From Sphingomonas rubra (GTDB lineage: Bacteria; Pseudomonadota; Alphaproteobacteria; Sphingomonadales; Sphingomonadaceae), in the NCBI RefSeq assembly GCF_900115745.1, contig NZ_FOXP01000007.1, positions 1 to 64,000 of the forward strand: 64,000 nucleotides of DNA. The letters run 5' to 3'. Shown one piece after another: positions 41,432 to 53,099 of this stretch. Position numbers and translations under genes: made by a program. The notes beneath the pieces were generated by a model. That model was not told where the DNA came from and searched no databases. It saw only the letters and a list, made by a program, of their open reading frames with translations. The number at the start of each line of letters is the position of its first letter. The first letter of the stretch is position 1.

Positions 41432-42823
41432 ATGATTCGCTCGCTCACCCTCGCCCTGCTGCTCGCCGCCTCCGCCCCCGTCTTGGCCGGGGCGCAGGAG
41501 CCCGCGCCCGCGCCGCAGGAGGCGCCCGCGCCCGCCGCCGCGCCTGCGCAGGGCGACCAGGGGGGGCTGGTCGTCGACGTGGAGGGCGGCATCTCCGCGC
41601 CGATGCCGATCGCGGTGCCGACCATGCCGACGCAGGCGGTGGTGCAGACGCCCGCCGGCTCCACCGACGCGCTGGGCCGGCAATTGTCGGAGATCATCGC
41701 CAACGACCTGCGCAATTCCGGCCTGTTCACGCCGCTGCCCGCCGCGCAGCTGCGCAGCCCCACGGTGCCGGAGGTGACGGCGCCCACCTATGATTACTGG
41801 AGCACCACCGGCGCGCAGAGCCTGGTGCAGGGCTTCATCCGCGCGAACGGCGACGGCAACCTGACGGTCGGCTGTTATCTCTACGACGTCGCCGCGCGGA
41901 CCGAGTTGACGCGGCAGGGCTTCGTCGTGCCGCCTGCCGACTGGCGCCGCGCCGCGCATAAATGCGCCGACACGATCTACGCGCGGCTGACCGGCGAGGG
42001 ACCGTATTTCGACAGCCGCGTCGTCTACGTCTCGGAAACGGGACCCAAGGCGAAGCGCATCAAGCGGCTGGCGATCATGGACCAGGACGGCGCCAACCAC
42101 CGTTTCCTGACCAACGGCCAGTCGATCGTGCTGACGCCGCGGTTCGCGCCGAACCAGCAGTCGATCGTGTACATGAGCTATGTCGGCAAGATCCCGTCGA
42201 TCTACGTGTACGACATCGGATCGGGGCGGCAGCGGCTGGTGGTGCAGAACGTCGCCACCACCTTCGCGCCGCGCTTCTCGCCCGACGGCCGATACATCCT
42301 GTTCTCGATGGCGCAGGGCGGCAATACCGACATCTACCGCGTGTCGGCGCAAGGGGGCAGCCCGCAGCGGCTGACCAACTCGCCCGGCATCGACACCGGC
42401 GGCAGCTACTCGCCCGACGGCAGCCGCATCGTTTTCGAGAGCGACCGGTCGGGCGGGCAGCAATTGTACGTGATGAACGCCGACGGATCGAACCAGCAGC
42501 GGATCAGCTTCGGCGGCGGTCGCTACGCCACGCCGGTGTGGAGCCCGCGCGGCGACCTGATCGCCTTTACCAAGCTGGCCGGCAATTTCCGCGTCGGCAT
42601 CATGTCGCCCTCCGGTGGGGGCGAGAAACTGTTGACCGACAGCTGGTCGGACGAAGGGCCGAGCTGGTCGCCCAACGGCCGCGTCGTCACCTTCATGCGG
42701 TCCGGCCGGGGAGCGGGCGGGGCGGCGCAGCTCTGGTCGGTCGACCTGACCGGCGTCAACGAGCGTCGCATTCCAACGCCGCTCGGCGGGTCGGACCCGG
42801 CCTGGGGACCGCTCAGGCCGTAA
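41432..42823 (+). CDS. tolB: Tol-Pal system beta-propeller TolB
   Basis: A 463-residue periplasmic protein with a signal peptide (IRSLTLALLLAASAPVLAGA), an Ala/Pro-rich linker unusual for TolB, an N-terminal domain (from about 60) and a six-bladed WD40-like propeller with repeated SPDG segments (FSPDGRYILFSMA, YSPDGSRIVFESDRSG, WSPNGRVVTFM). It binds Pal and TolA in the envelope. The start at 41432 marks the signal peptide. Confidence 0.95.
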   Translation: MIRSLTLALLLAASAPVLAGAQEPAPAPQEAPAPAAAPAQGDQGGLVVDVEGGISAPMPIAVPTMPTQAVVQTPAGSTDALGRQLSEIIANDLRNSGLFTPLPAAQLRSPTVPEVTAPTYDYWSTTGAQSLVQGFIRANGDGNLTVGCYLYDVAARTELTRQGFVVPPADWRRAAHKCADTIYARLTGEGPYFDSRVVYVSETGPKAKRIKRLAIMDQDGANHRFLTNGQSIVLTPRFAPNQQSIVYMSYVGKIPSIYVYDIGSGRQRLVVQNVATTFAPRFSPDGRYILFSMAQGGNTDIYRVSAQGGSPQRLTNSPGIDTGGSYSPDGSRIVFESDRSGGQQLYVMNADGSNQQRISFGGGRYATPVWSPRGDLIAFTKLAGNFRVGIMSPSGGGEKLLTDSWSDEGPSWSPNGRVVTFMRSGRGAGGAAQLWSVDLTGVNERRIPTPLGGSDPAWGPLRP

Positions 42824-42866
42824 TGTATTTCGCGGGGGCGAAACGGGAAGCCAAGGGAGAAACAGC

Positions 42867-43391
42867 ATGTTCAAGCTCAACACCGGCCTGATCCTCGCCA
42901 CCGCGGCGCTCGCCGTCGCCGGCTGCGCCAAGAAGCGGCCGGAGGTGTTGCCGCCCGCGCCCACCGCCGGGCCGCTGCAGGAGGTCGCGCCGACCGGTCC
43001 GTCCGGTCCCGTCGGCGGCGAGGTGGTGCCGGGATCGAACGCCGATTTCCAGCGCTCGGTCACCTCCAACACGGTGCTGTTCGGGCTCGACCAGTACGAC
43101 ATCGATCCCGCCGCGCGCGCGATCCTCGACACGCAGGCGGCCTGGCTGCAACGCTACCCTGATCGCCGCATCACCATCGAGGGGCATTGCGACGAGCGCG
43201 GCACGCGCGAGTATAACCTGGCGCTCGGCGATCGCCGCGCCAATGCCGCCAAGAACTACCTCGCCGCGCGCGGCGTCAACGCGTCGCGGATGAGCGTCAT
43301 CAGCTACGGCAGCGAGCGGCCGGCGGCGACCGGCTCGGACGAGGAGGCCTATGCCCAGAACCGCCGCGCGGTGACGATCGTGCTGGGGTGA
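42867..43391 (+). CDS. pal: peptidoglycan-associated lipoprotein Pal
   Basis: A 174-residue lipoprotein: lipobox LAVAGC at residues 15-20, a Pro-rich linker, then an OmpA-like peptidoglycan-binding domain with LFGLDQYDIDP, ITIEGHCDERGTREYNLALG and RRAVTIVLG. It anchors the outer membrane to the cell wall. It is the last tol gene; the usual next gene cpoB (ybgF) is absent, replaced by repeat elements and an oppositely oriented globin gene. Confidence 0.96.
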   Translation: MFKLNTGLILATAALAVAGCAKKRPEVLPPAPTAGPLQEVAPTGPSGPVGGEVVPGSNADFQRSVTSNTVLFGLDQYDIDPAARAILDTQAAWLQRYPDRRITIEGHCDERGTREYNLALGDRRANAAKNYLAARGVNASRMSVISYGSERPAATGSDEEAYAQNRRAVTIVLG

Positions 43392-43482
43392 CGATCCACG
43401 ATCTCGGCGGCCTTTTCTGCCGGACCTGATCGGCGGTGCTGTTGATCGAACCCAGACTATGACGACGCTGGTTTGATTCAGC

Positions 43483-43567
43483 ACCGTTCGCCCTGAGCGA
43501 CGTCGAAGGGCAGGACCCAAGCGAAACGTTCGCGGCCTGTGCTTCGACTTCGCTCAGCACGAACGGG
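43483..43567. repeat. intergenic inverted-repeat element (GTTCGT-CTGAG class)
   Basis: The ends are ACCGTTCGCCCTGAGCG and CGCTCAGCACGAACGGG, imperfect complements, with internal CGTCGAAGGGC and GTGCTTCGACTTCGCTCAG. It is a second copy of the family seen at 31971-32114 and lies between the convergent pal and globin genes. Confidence 0.7.
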
Positions 43568-43579
43568 TCGGGTTGATGT

Positions 43580-43671
43580 CATCCCGACGGAGGCCGGGGC
43601 CCAGCTGGGACAGCCGTCGTGATCTGCGGCGATCGTCCGCAACTGGGCCCCGGCCTTCGCCGGGGTAGGAG
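43580..43671. repeat. intergenic inverted-repeat element (CGGCCTTCGCCGGGG class)
   Basis: The left arm CATCCCGACGGAGGCCGGGG and right arm GGGCCCCGGCCTTCGCCGGG are complementary with a few mismatches, and both are followed inward by a TGGG/CAACTGGG segment. It matches 13691-13794 and 62745-62832. It is directly adjacent to the element at 43483-43567, so two element families are stacked in one intergenic gap. Confidence 0.75.
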
Positions 43672-43686
43672 ATGGACGGTCGCCGC

Positions 43687-44184
43687 TCAGCGTTCGACGA
43701 TGTGCCCGCGCATCGGTGCCAGCTTGGCGAGGAAGCGGTTTTGGGCGGCGAAGGGCACCTTCTCGGCCGTCATCGCGCGCTGGAGGTTCTCGACCAGCCG
43801 GTTCATGTCGCCCTGCTGAACGCCCATGTTCTTGTGCGCGCTTCGCATGTCGCGGCCGGTATAGGTGCAGCCGGCAGCCAGGATGTAGCAGAACTGCTCA
43901 AACAGCGTGCGCTTCAGCCGGACCTGGTCCTGGTTGGCGAAGATCTCGCCGATGCGCGGATCGGCGAAGTTGGACCGAACGAAGCGGTCGACGATGCGGC
44001 GGATGCCATGCTGCCCGCCGAATGCGCGCGCCATGCCGTCGCCGGTGAACGGCGCGGCCCCCACGTTGGCGGGGTCGACCCGGTACGGATCGACCGCTTC
44101 CTCCCCCGGCATCGCGTGGGGGGCGGGGGGCGTCGCGGCCTGGAGTGCCGGGCCCATCAGCAGCGCGGCGAGGGAGAGTAGCAT
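43687..44184 (-). CDS. secreted group 1 truncated haemoglobin
   Basis: A 165-residue protein: a signal peptide (residues 1 to about 17) followed by a truncated-globin domain. Globin landmarks are the GGQHGIRRIVDRFVR helix, DPRIGEIFANQDQVRLK, CTYTGRDMRSAHKNMGV with the proximal His at about 117, and the FG-region VPFAAQNRFLAKLAPM. Group 1 globins bind oxygen or NO; export to the periplasm is unusual. It is preceded by GGAG at a normal distance and lies downstream of the DUF3034 gene in the same direction, 22 bp away. Confidence 0.85.
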   Translation of the reverse strand: MLLSLAALLMGPALQAATPPAPHAMPGEEAVDPYRVDPANVGAAPFTGDGMARAFGGQHGIRRIVDRFVRSNFADPRIGEIFANQDQVRLKRTLFEQFCYILAAGCTYTGRDMRSAHKNMGVQQGDMNRLVENLQRAMTAEKVPFAAQNRFLAKLAPMRGHIVER

Positions 44185-44206
44185 CGATGGAGTCTCCGGG
44201 CGGACG

Positions 44207-45082
44207 TCAGAAGCTGCCTTGCAGCTGGACCACCAGCCCACGCTGCTTGTTGAAGGTCGCGATCGAGCCGAGGTCGGTATAGGCGATCGTCGCGGTCAGG
44301 CGGCGGTCGATGGCGTAGGCGACGAAGGCATCCCACCAATCGTCCTCGCGCGCGATGGCGAGGTTGCTGGGTTTGGAGCGGTATTCGGCACCGATGACCA
44401 GGCGACGCGACAGCTGGTATGCCGCCGAAGCCTCGACCTGTACGCCGTGATCGTCGCGCAGGGCCCCGCCATGGCCGAGCAGGCCGAGCTGGTTCGCCTT
44501 GGTCGCGCGTACCGTCACGTTGGCGAGCAGCGACCAATCGAGGAATAGCTTGGTCGCCGAGGCGTAGAAGTCGGTGCCGGACCGCTGCGCCGCGCCGATC
44601 GCCCTGACGACCGTGGCGTCCAGGCTCTTCTTGTGCTGCACGCCGACCGCGATCGCGGGCATCCAGCGCGATCCGTAGACCATGTCGCCCGCCAGCCTGA
44701 CCTTGGCCCCCCACACGTCCTGATCGAACGCGAAGTCGTTGCCGAGGCCCAGTGCCCCGCCGACCTTGTTGGTGTCGAACACCTGGCGCGCGTAGCTGAG
44801 CTCGACCCGGTCGAACAGGCCCGCGGCGACGGCGTAGCTGCGGAAATCATAGTCGGGCAGTTCGGCGACGGTCACGCTCGCCTGCCCGCCGATGCCGTCG
44901 CGGGTGGCGTTGCCGGCGATCGTCGCCCAAGGGGTGAGCCCACCGCCCGCGGCCCCCTCCACGGTCGAGATGCCGTTGGTCAGCAGCAGCTTGCCCGGTG
45001 CGCCGATCTGCTGGGCCGCCACCGGTGTCGCGGCCAGCGTCGCGGCGCCGATGATGGTCGGGAAGGAAAGTCGGGCGGTCAT
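44207..45082 (-). CDS. DUF3034 family outer-membrane protein
   Basis: A 291-residue protein with a signal peptide (residues 1 to about 23, ending VAAQQ) and a body of alternating polar/hydrophobic strands. LLLTNGISTVEGAAGGGLTPWATI near the start (in part GAAGGGLTPWATI), LGLGNDFAFDQDVWGAKVRL and GSRWMPAIAVGVQHKK are DUF3034 hallmarks. It ends in Phe after a strand (VVQLQGSF), as in barrels inserted by BAM. Function unknown. It diverges from the cupredoxin gene with 98 bp between starts and is followed by the globin gene. Confidence 0.82.
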   Translation of the reverse strand: MTARLSFPTIIGAATLAATPVAAQQIGAPGKLLLTNGISTVEGAAGGGLTPWATIAGNATRDGIGGQASVTVAELPDYDFRSYAVAAGLFDRVELSYARQVFDTNKVGGALGLGNDFAFDQDVWGAKVRLAGDMVYGSRWMPAIAVGVQHKKSLDATVVRAIGAAQRSGTDFYASATKLFLDWSLLANVTVRATKANQLGLLGHGGALRDDHGVQVEASAAYQLSRRLVIGAEYRSKPSNLAIAREDDWWDAFVAYAIDRRLTATIAYTDLGSIATFNKQRGLVVQLQGSF

Positions 45083-45180
45083 GGCCGTGCCTTCTCACCC
45101 GCCGCTTAACGCCGGGTTATCGATGCCCACGCCAGCCATCATTTACCTCCAGTTCACCTATTCCCTTGAAAAGACGGGAA

Positions 45181-45786
45181 ATGAAGTACCTGCACCTGCT
45201 CGCGCTGGCCGGCATCTCTCTCGGCACTCCGGCGGCGGCGGGAACGGTCGCGGTCCACGTGGTGGACGCGCAGGGACGCGCCGTGCCCGACGCGGTCGTC
45301 ACCATCCTGCCCGCCGCGGGCTTGCCGACAGGCCCCATCCGCTTCCCGTGGGGCGTGAAGATGCTGCAGAAGGACATCGCCTTCAACCCGCACGTCCTGA
45401 TCGTGCCGGTGGGCGCCACCGTCGCCTTTCCCAACGCGGACAAGGTGCGCCACCACGTCTACAGCTTCTCCAAGCCTGCCAAGTTCGAGCTGAAGCTGTT
45501 CGGCCGGGACGAGACGCGCAGCTACACCTTCCGCACCGCGGGCGCGGTGGCGCTGGGCTGCAACATCCACGACGCGATGAGCGGCTTCATCAAGGTGGTG
45601 GACACGCCCTTCGCCAACAAGACGGGGGCGAGCGGCGACGCGCGCATCGCCGGGGTCACCGCCGGCCGTGCGACGCTGACCGTCTGGCACCCGCGGATGC
45701 GCGCCAAGGACAATGAAGCGCAGTTCGCGCTGAACGTGCCCTCCGCCGGGGAGACAGCGCAGCAGATCCGCCTGGCACTGCGCTGA
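45181..45786 (+). CDS. periplasmic cupredoxin-like protein (methylamine-utilisation type)
   Basis: A 201-residue secreted protein: signal peptide (1 to about 20), then a beta-sandwich resembling cupredoxins. The type-1 copper ligands are visible as HH at residues 91-92 (VRHHVYSF) and C127, H130, M133 in LGCNIHDAM. Proteins with this motif are often labelled methylamine utilization protein, but no methylamine dehydrogenase genes are here. The ATG at 45181 is preferred. The stop is followed one base later by the GGDEF-EAL gene, so the pair is an operon. Confidence 0.8.
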   Translation: MKYLHLLALAGISLGTPAAAGTVAVHVVDAQGRAVPDAVVTILPAAGLPTGPIRFPWGVKMLQKDIAFNPHVLIVPVGATVAFPNADKVRHHVYSFSKPAKFELKLFGRDETRSYTFRTAGAVALGCNIHDAMSGFIKVVDTPFANKTGASGDARIAGVTAGRATLTVWHPRMRAKDNEAQFALNVPSAGETAQQIRLALR

Positions 45787-45787
45787 C

Positions 45788-48097
45788 GTGACCGCACTCG
45801 CCACCCTGCCGCACTCCCTGATCGCCCGCGTCGCACGGTCGCTGTCGGCCAAGCTCACTCTGTTCTACGCGGTGCTGATCGCGGGCGTGGTGCTGCTGGT
45901 GCTGGTCGGCGCCAAGACGGGCATCAGCGGCTACACCGAGCGCATGATCCGCGGCGAGATGGCCAGCGGCGCGGTGGTGTTCGACCGGGTGACGACGATG
46001 CGCTACGCCCAGCTCGGCGACGCCAGCCAGGTGCTCGCGGCCGATTTCGGGTTTCGCAGCGCCGCCGCCACCGGGGACGCGCCGACCGTCGCCTCCGCGC
46101 TCGACTCGCTGCGCGGGCGCCTGCACCTGGACCAGGCCTTCTACGTTTCCACCGACGGGGCAGTGGTGGGATTCCGCGGAACGTTGCGCGCCGGCGAGGC
46201 GGAAGCGTTGCGCCGTGTGCTCGACGAGGGCAGCACGCGCGGCATCCTGCAACTGGGCGAGCAACGCTTCAACGCCGCCGCCGCGCCGATCAACGCGCCG
46301 GTGACGATCGGCTGGGTCGTGTTCGCCAACGCACTCGACGCGGGCGAACTCGCGCGGCTGGCCCGCATGTCGGCGATCGACCTGTCGCCGCAGATCGTCG
46401 CGGCGGCCGGCCTGACTGCCGACGAACGGTCGGGCAGGATCGTCGAGCGGTTCGTGGACGGGCAGCACCTGCTGATCCAGGCGTCGCCGATCGACTCGTT
46501 CCGGCGGGACCAGCCGCAGATGCTGCTGCTGCGCTACAGCGTCACGCGCGCGATGGGGCATTACGCGCCGCTCCTGTGGCTGCTGCTCGCCTGCGGGCTG
46601 CTCGGCATCGCGGTGGCGGTGGCGGGCAGCTGGATACTCGCGCGCCGCATCGTCCGCCCGATCGCAGCGCTGGACGCCGCCGCGCGGCGCGTCGCGCAGG
46701 GGGAGTATGCGCAGGTGCGCGTCGACACCCGCGATGAACTCGGCACGCTGGCGGAGAGCTTCAACCGCATGGTCAACGATGTCGGCGAGCGCGAGCGCCA
46801 GATCACCCATATGGCGCTGCACGACGGTCTGACCGGCCTGGCCAACCGCACGCTGCTGCGCGAATATCTGTCGCAGACGGCGGCGCGCTCCGCGGCGGGG
46901 CGGCAGCGGGCACTGTTCTGCCTGGATCTCGACAATTTCAAGGTTGTCAACGACACGCTGGGCCATCCGGTCGGCGATGCGCTGCTCTGCCGCGTCGCCG
47001 CCCGCCTGCTCGCGTTCGCGGGCGAGGGGTTCGTCGCGCGCCTGGGCGGGGACGAGTTCGCGCTCGTCATCGACGATGCCGGGCGCTCGCTCGACCGCGC
47101 CGCGACCGAGCTGCTGCGGATCATCGGCGAGCCCTGCGTGATCGACGGCCACCGCATCGTGCCGGGCACCAGCATCGGCATCGCGATCATCGACGGGCCG
47201 GACTGCGATCCCGTTACGCTGACCAAGAACGCCGACCTGGCGCTGTACCGCGCCAAGCATGACGGGCGAGGCGGTTATCGCTTCTTCGAGCCGGCGATGG
47301 ATGCCGAGGCGCGCAAGCGCCGCCAGATGGAGCTCGACCTGCACGACGCGATCGCGGGCGGGCAATTGTCGCTGATGTTCCAGCCGCTGTTCAACCTGTC
47401 CGAAGCGCGCGTGTCGGCGTTCGAGGCGCTGCTGCGCTGGAACCACCCGACGCGTGGGCTCGTCTCCCCCGCCGACTTCATCCCGCTGGCGGAGGATACC
47501 GGGCTGATCCTGCCGATCGGCGAGTGGGTGATCCGCGAGGCGTGCCGCGCCGCGCGCCACTGGCCGGACCATGTCCGCATCGCCGTCAACGTGTCGCCGG
47601 TCCAGTTCCGCAGCCCCGGGCTGAGCGCGGTGATCCTTCAGGCGCTGGCGGAGAGCGGCCTGGCGCCGCACCGCCTAGAACTGGAGATCACCGAGAGCCT
47701 GTTCATCGACAATCCCGCCGCCACGCTATCCTCGCTCCACGGCCTGCGCGACCTGGGCGTGCGGGTGGCGCTGGACGATTTCGGCACGGGCTACTCGTCG
47801 CTCAGCTACCTGCGCGCCTTCCCGTTCGACAAGATCAAGATCGACCGCAGCTTCATCATGGACCTGCTGAGCAGCGACGGCGCCACCGCGATCATCCGCT
47901 CGATCACTACCCTGGCCGAGGCGCTGGGCATGGAGACGACGGCGGAGGGGGTCGAGAATGCCGGCCAGCTCGACATCCTGCGCGAGCAGGGATGCAGCCA
48001 CATCCAGGGCTTCTACTTCAGCAAACCGATCAGCGAGGCGCATGTCGCCGCCATGCTGCACGACGATGCCCCGCCCGCCATGCGCCTGGCGAGTTGA
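45788..48097 (+). CDS. membrane GGDEF-EAL cyclic-di-GMP protein with periplasmic sensor domain
   Basis: A 769-residue protein: membrane helix (about 24-44), periplasmic sensor region of about 215 residues of CHASE4/Cache-like composition, second helix (262-284), HAMP (about 284-335), GGDEF (345-505) and EAL (515-760). The cyclase motif GGDEF is intact at about 420-424; no RxxD inhibitory site precedes it. The phosphodiesterase motif is EALLRW at 546 with DDFGTGYSSLSYLR and KIDRSFI. It could make or degrade c-di-GMP in response to a periplasmic signal. It starts with GTG one base after the cupredoxin gene. Confidence 0.92.
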   Translation: MTALATLPHSLIARVARSLSAKLTLFYAVLIAGVVLLVLVGAKTGISGYTERMIRGEMASGAVVFDRVTTMRYAQLGDASQVLAADFGFRSAAATGDAPTVASALDSLRGRLHLDQAFYVSTDGAVVGFRGTLRAGEAEALRRVLDEGSTRGILQLGEQRFNAAAAPINAPVTIGWVVFANALDAGELARLARMSAIDLSPQIVAAAGLTADERSGRIVERFVDGQHLLIQASPIDSFRRDQPQMLLLRYSVTRAMGHYAPLLWLLLACGLLGIAVAVAGSWILARRIVRPIAALDAAARRVAQGEYAQVRVDTRDELGTLAESFNRMVNDVGERERQITHMALHDGLTGLANRTLLREYLSQTAARSAAGRQRALFCLDLDNFKVVNDTLGHPVGDALLCRVAARLLAFAGEGFVARLGGDEFALVIDDAGRSLDRAATELLRIIGEPCVIDGHRIVPGTSIGIAIIDGPDCDPVTLTKNADLALYRAKHDGRGGYRFFEPAMDAEARKRRQMELDLHDAIAGGQLSLMFQPLFNLSEARVSAFEALLRWNHPTRGLVSPADFIPLAEDTGLILPIGEWVIREACRAARHWPDHVRIAVNVSPVQFRSPGLSAVILQALAESGLAPHRLELEITESLFIDNPAATLSSLHGLRDLGVRVALDDFGTGYSSLSYLRAFPFDKIKIDRSFIMDLLSSDGATAIIRSITTLAEALGMETTAEGVENAGQLDILREQGCSHIQGFYFSKPISEAHVAAMLHDDAPPAMRLAS

Positions 48098-48101
48098 GGG
48101 C

Positions 48102-48133
48102 GCGCGGAGAACCGGATCACCGGCTCTCCGCGC
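48102..48133. terminator. bidirectional terminator hairpin
   Basis: A stem of about 14 bp with one mismatch, GCGCGGAGAACCGG / CCGGCTCTCCGCGC, with loop ATCA, lies between the convergent GGDEF-EAL and gyrB stop codons (48097 and 48142). There is no clear T run on either side, but the position and stability suggest termination for both genes. Confidence 0.7.
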
Positions 48134-48141
48134 CCGCCCGA

Positions 48142-50739
<2,598 letters not shown>

Positions 50740-50782
50740 TCATGTTTTCATAGAAACGGAAAAACCAAGGAGTACCACCTCG

Positions 50783-51391
50783 ATGCCGAGCACCACGCAG
50801 CCTACCCCCGACGAAGCACTGCAGCGACTGAAGAACGGCAATGCCCGTTTCACCGCCGACGAGGCGTATGACGCGGATCTGTCGCGCGATCGCCGGATGG
50901 CGCTGGCGAAGGGGCAGCAGCCGTTCGCGACGCTGGTCGGCTGCTCGGACTCGCGGGTCGGGCCGGAGCAGCTGTTCGGCGTCGGTCTGGGCGACCTGTT
51001 CATCGTCCGCACCGCCGGCAACAACATCGGCACGGCGGGCACCGGGTCGGTCGAATATTCGGTGATCGCGCTGGGCGTGCCGCTGATCGTGGTGCTGGGC
51101 CATGAGGCGTGCGGTGCGGTGGTCGCCGCCACCGAGGTCGTCACACAGGACAAGCGCTTCCCCGGCTCGATCGGCCCGATGATCGCGCCGATCCTGCCGG
51201 CGGTGATCGCGGCGCAGCGCACCAATCCCGACAATCTGGTCGAGGCATCGGTCGAGGAGAACGTCCGCCGCGTCGTTGAGCGGCTGCGGTCCGGCGAAGC
51301 GGTGCTCGAGGATGCGCTGGAGGCGGGCAAGCTCAAGGTCGTGGGTGCGGTGTACAGCCTGTCGACCGGCGAGGTGCGCTGGCTCGACTGA
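50783..51391 (+). CDS. beta-class carbonic anhydrase
   Basis: A 202-residue beta carbonic anhydrase. The zinc ligands are C54 and D56 in LVGCSDSRVGPEQLFGVG, and H106 and C109 in LGHEACGAV; the FIVRTAGNN segment follows the first ligand pair. It interconverts CO2 and bicarbonate in the cytosol. It lies between gyrB and recF in the opposite orientation to both, splitting the usual recF-gyrB pair. Confidence 0.94.
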   Translation: MPSTTQPTPDEALQRLKNGNARFTADEAYDADLSRDRRMALAKGQQPFATLVGCSDSRVGPEQLFGVGLGDLFIVRTAGNNIGTAGTGSVEYSVIALGVPLIVVLGHEACGAVVAATEVVTQDKRFPGSIGPMIAPILPAVIAAQRTNPDNLVEASVEENVRRVVERLRSGEAVLEDALEAGKLKVVGAVYSLSTGEVRWLD

Positions 51392-51402
51392 GCGCCCGCG
51401 GG

Positions 51403-52461
51403 TCAGCCGAGCGCCGCGTGCGTCGCGTCCGGGCCGAGCGCGGAGAACAATCCGCGCTCCGTCCCGGTCATCCACACCTGGCCACGTCCGGCGAGGCGCG
51501 CGAACAACCCCTCGCGACGTAGCGGGTCGAGATGCGCGGCGACTTCGTCCAGCAGCAGCACGGGCGCGCGGCCGGTTCGTTCGGCGACGAGTTCGGCATG
51601 GGCGAGGACGATGCCGATGAGCAGCGCCTTCTGCTCGCCGGTGGAGGCGAGGGCGGCCGCCTGATCCTTCTCCAGATGGGTCACGGCGAGGTCGGCGCGG
51701 TGCGGCCCGACCAGCGCGCGGCCCGCCGCGGCATCGCGCCGCCGCCCGAGGCACAGGGCGTGCGCGAACGCGTCCGCCTCGATCGCGTCGCCCTCCAGGC
51801 GGAGCCCGGCGCGCGCGAACGGCCCCGGCGGGGCGTCGGCGAGACGGGCGGCGAGCAAGTCCACCGTCTCTGCGCGCGCGGCGTCCAGCGCGGCACCATG
51901 TTCCGCCATGCGCGCCTCCAGCGAGGACAGCCAGGCCGGGTCGGCAGGGCGCCCTCCACCATGGGCGTCGGCGAGCAGCCGGTTGCGCTCGCGCATCGCC
52001 GCCTCGTAGCGGGTGGCGTGCACCGCGTGACCGGGAGCGAGCGCCAGGACGAGGCGGTCGAGGAAGCGCCGCCGCTCCCCCGCCGGCTCGACGAACAATC
52101 GATCGGTCGCGGGTGTCAGCCACAGCACCGTCAGCCACTCGGCCAGCGCCGTCGCCGCCGTCGCGGCACCCTGGACGCGGACCATCCGCCGCTCGGGTGC
52201 CGACGCCAGTGCCCCGGTCGCGATCTCCACCTCGTCGGGGAGGGTCGCAGCGACGCCGAACCCGCCGGCGCCCTCCTGGCGCGCCATCGCCGACAGGGCC
52301 GCGCGCCGCAGTCCGCGGCCGGGGGCGAGCAGCGACACCGCCTCCAGCACGTTGGTCTTGCCCGCGCCGTTCTCGCCGGTGAGCACGACGAAGCCGGCGC
52401 CGGGCGACAGCGTCAGCGCGGCGTGGTTGCGGAAATCGGTGAGCGTCAGGCGGTGGAGCAA
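51403..52461 (-). CDS. recF: DNA replication and repair protein RecF
   Basis: A RecF of about 352 residues from the TTG at 52461 ([20 protein letters not shown] follows, aligning with family N-termini). The Walker A is [17 protein letters not shown], the signature [14 protein letters not shown] and Walker [15 protein letters not shown]. It loads RecA at gaps. No Shine-Dalgarno precedes 52461; a longer frame starts with TTG at 52530 inside the end of the toxin gene. The insertion of a toxin-antitoxin pair upstream may have changed its translation start. Confidence 0.88.
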   Translation of the reverse strand: MLHRLTLTDFRNHAALTLSPGAGFVVLTGENGAGKTNVLEAVSLLAPGRGLRRAALSAMARQEGAGGFGVAATLPDEVEIATGALASAPERRMVRVQGAATAATALAEWLTVLWLTPATDRLFVEPAGERRRFLDRLVLALAPGHAVHATRYEAAMRERNRLLADAHGGGRPADPAWLSSLEARMAEHGAALDAARAETVDLLAARLADAPPGPFARAGLRLEGDAIEADAFAHALCLGRRRDAAAGRALVGPHRADLAVTHLEKDQAAALASTGEQKALLIGIVLAHAELVAERTGRAPVLLLDEVAAHLDPLRREGLFARLAGRGQVWMTGTERGLFSALGPDATHAALG

Positions 52462-52507
52462 GGGATTGACCGCAGAAGCGCTAGATCGGTCTTCCGCCAA
52501 CGGCGCA

Positions 52508-52855
52508 TCAGGATACGCCCAGTGCTTCAAGCACGATCGACTTGGCCTGTGCCGCCACGGCCTTATCCATCCGGCCTATCCTGACGAGGTCGATTGCCGC
52601 AACCGTCGCTACCTTGGCGGTGCGTACGCGGGAGGGAATGATGAGCCCGAGTCGTTCGGCGTCGGGGATGTCGAGGTCGCCGCGCCAGCGAGGGCGCCTG
52701 GCACTCGTAATCATCAGCACCCAGGCCAGTAGCCCGATCGCAGCCTCATCCGTGTCGAAGGAGCAGAGAAGAAGGGCTGGGCGCCGTACAACGACGGCGC
52801 GCTCGACATGGGGAAAGGGAGCTTGAACGATATCGCCCGGCTCAAAGTGCATCAT
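52508..52855 (-). CDS. MazF/PemK family toxin
   Basis: A 115-residue protein of the CcdB/PemK/MazF fold: [15 protein letters not shown], with [23 protein letters not shown] and [15 protein letters not shown] as the core strands. MazF-type toxins are sequence-specific endoribonucleases. The two ATGs at 52855/52852 lie inside the antitoxin end, giving a 14-bp overlap typical of TA pairs. Its end runs to within about 50 bp of the preferred recF start. Confidence 0.82.
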   Translation of the reverse strand: MMHFEPGDIVQAPFPHVERAVVVRRPALLLCSFDTDEAAIGLLAWVLMITSARRPRWRGDLDIPDAERLGLIIPSRVRTAKVATVAAIDLVRIGRMDKAVAAQAKSIVLEALGVS

Positions 52856-53054
52856 ACGCCGCGTCGAGTTCGTCGGCCCATTCGGTAAAACTGCCCAGAT
52901 CGGCGACGAAAGGTACCGCGACCATCTTCGTGAGGACGGCGCGTCCGTCCTCGATTTCCCACGCGACATCATCGCCGGGCTCGATACCGAGAGCCCGACG
53001 CACGGCGATGGGAACCGTCGTTTGCGCCTTCGCCGTGATCCTGCCGACGATCAT
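52842..53054 (-). CDS. AbrB/MazE family antitoxin
   Basis: A 70-residue protein with an AbrB-type swapped-hairpin DNA-binding domain (RITAKAQTTVPIAVRRALGI, GDDVAWEIEDGRAVLTK) and an acidic C-terminal tail ([15 protein letters not shown]) that would bind the toxin. It precedes the MazF-like toxin with a 14-bp overlap. A palindrome upstream of its ATG is a candidate site for autoregulation. Confidence 0.82.
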   Translation of the reverse strand: MIVGRITAKAQTTVPIAVRRALGIEPGDDVAWEIEDGRAVLTKMVAVPFVADLGSFTEWADELDAAYDAL

Positions 53055-53062
53055 AGTGCGAA

Positions 53063-53081
53063 GGTAAGAACTATCCTTACC
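53063..53081. promoter_or_regulatory. palindromic operator of the MazEF pair
   Basis: GGTAAG and CTTACC are complementary arms around a 7-base centre, placed eight bases upstream of the antitoxin ATG (on the minus strand) and about 20 bases beyond the dnaN stop. The size and position fit an AbrB/MazE autoregulatory site. Confidence 0.5.
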
Positions 53082-53099
53082 GGCGTCAACGACGCGGCG

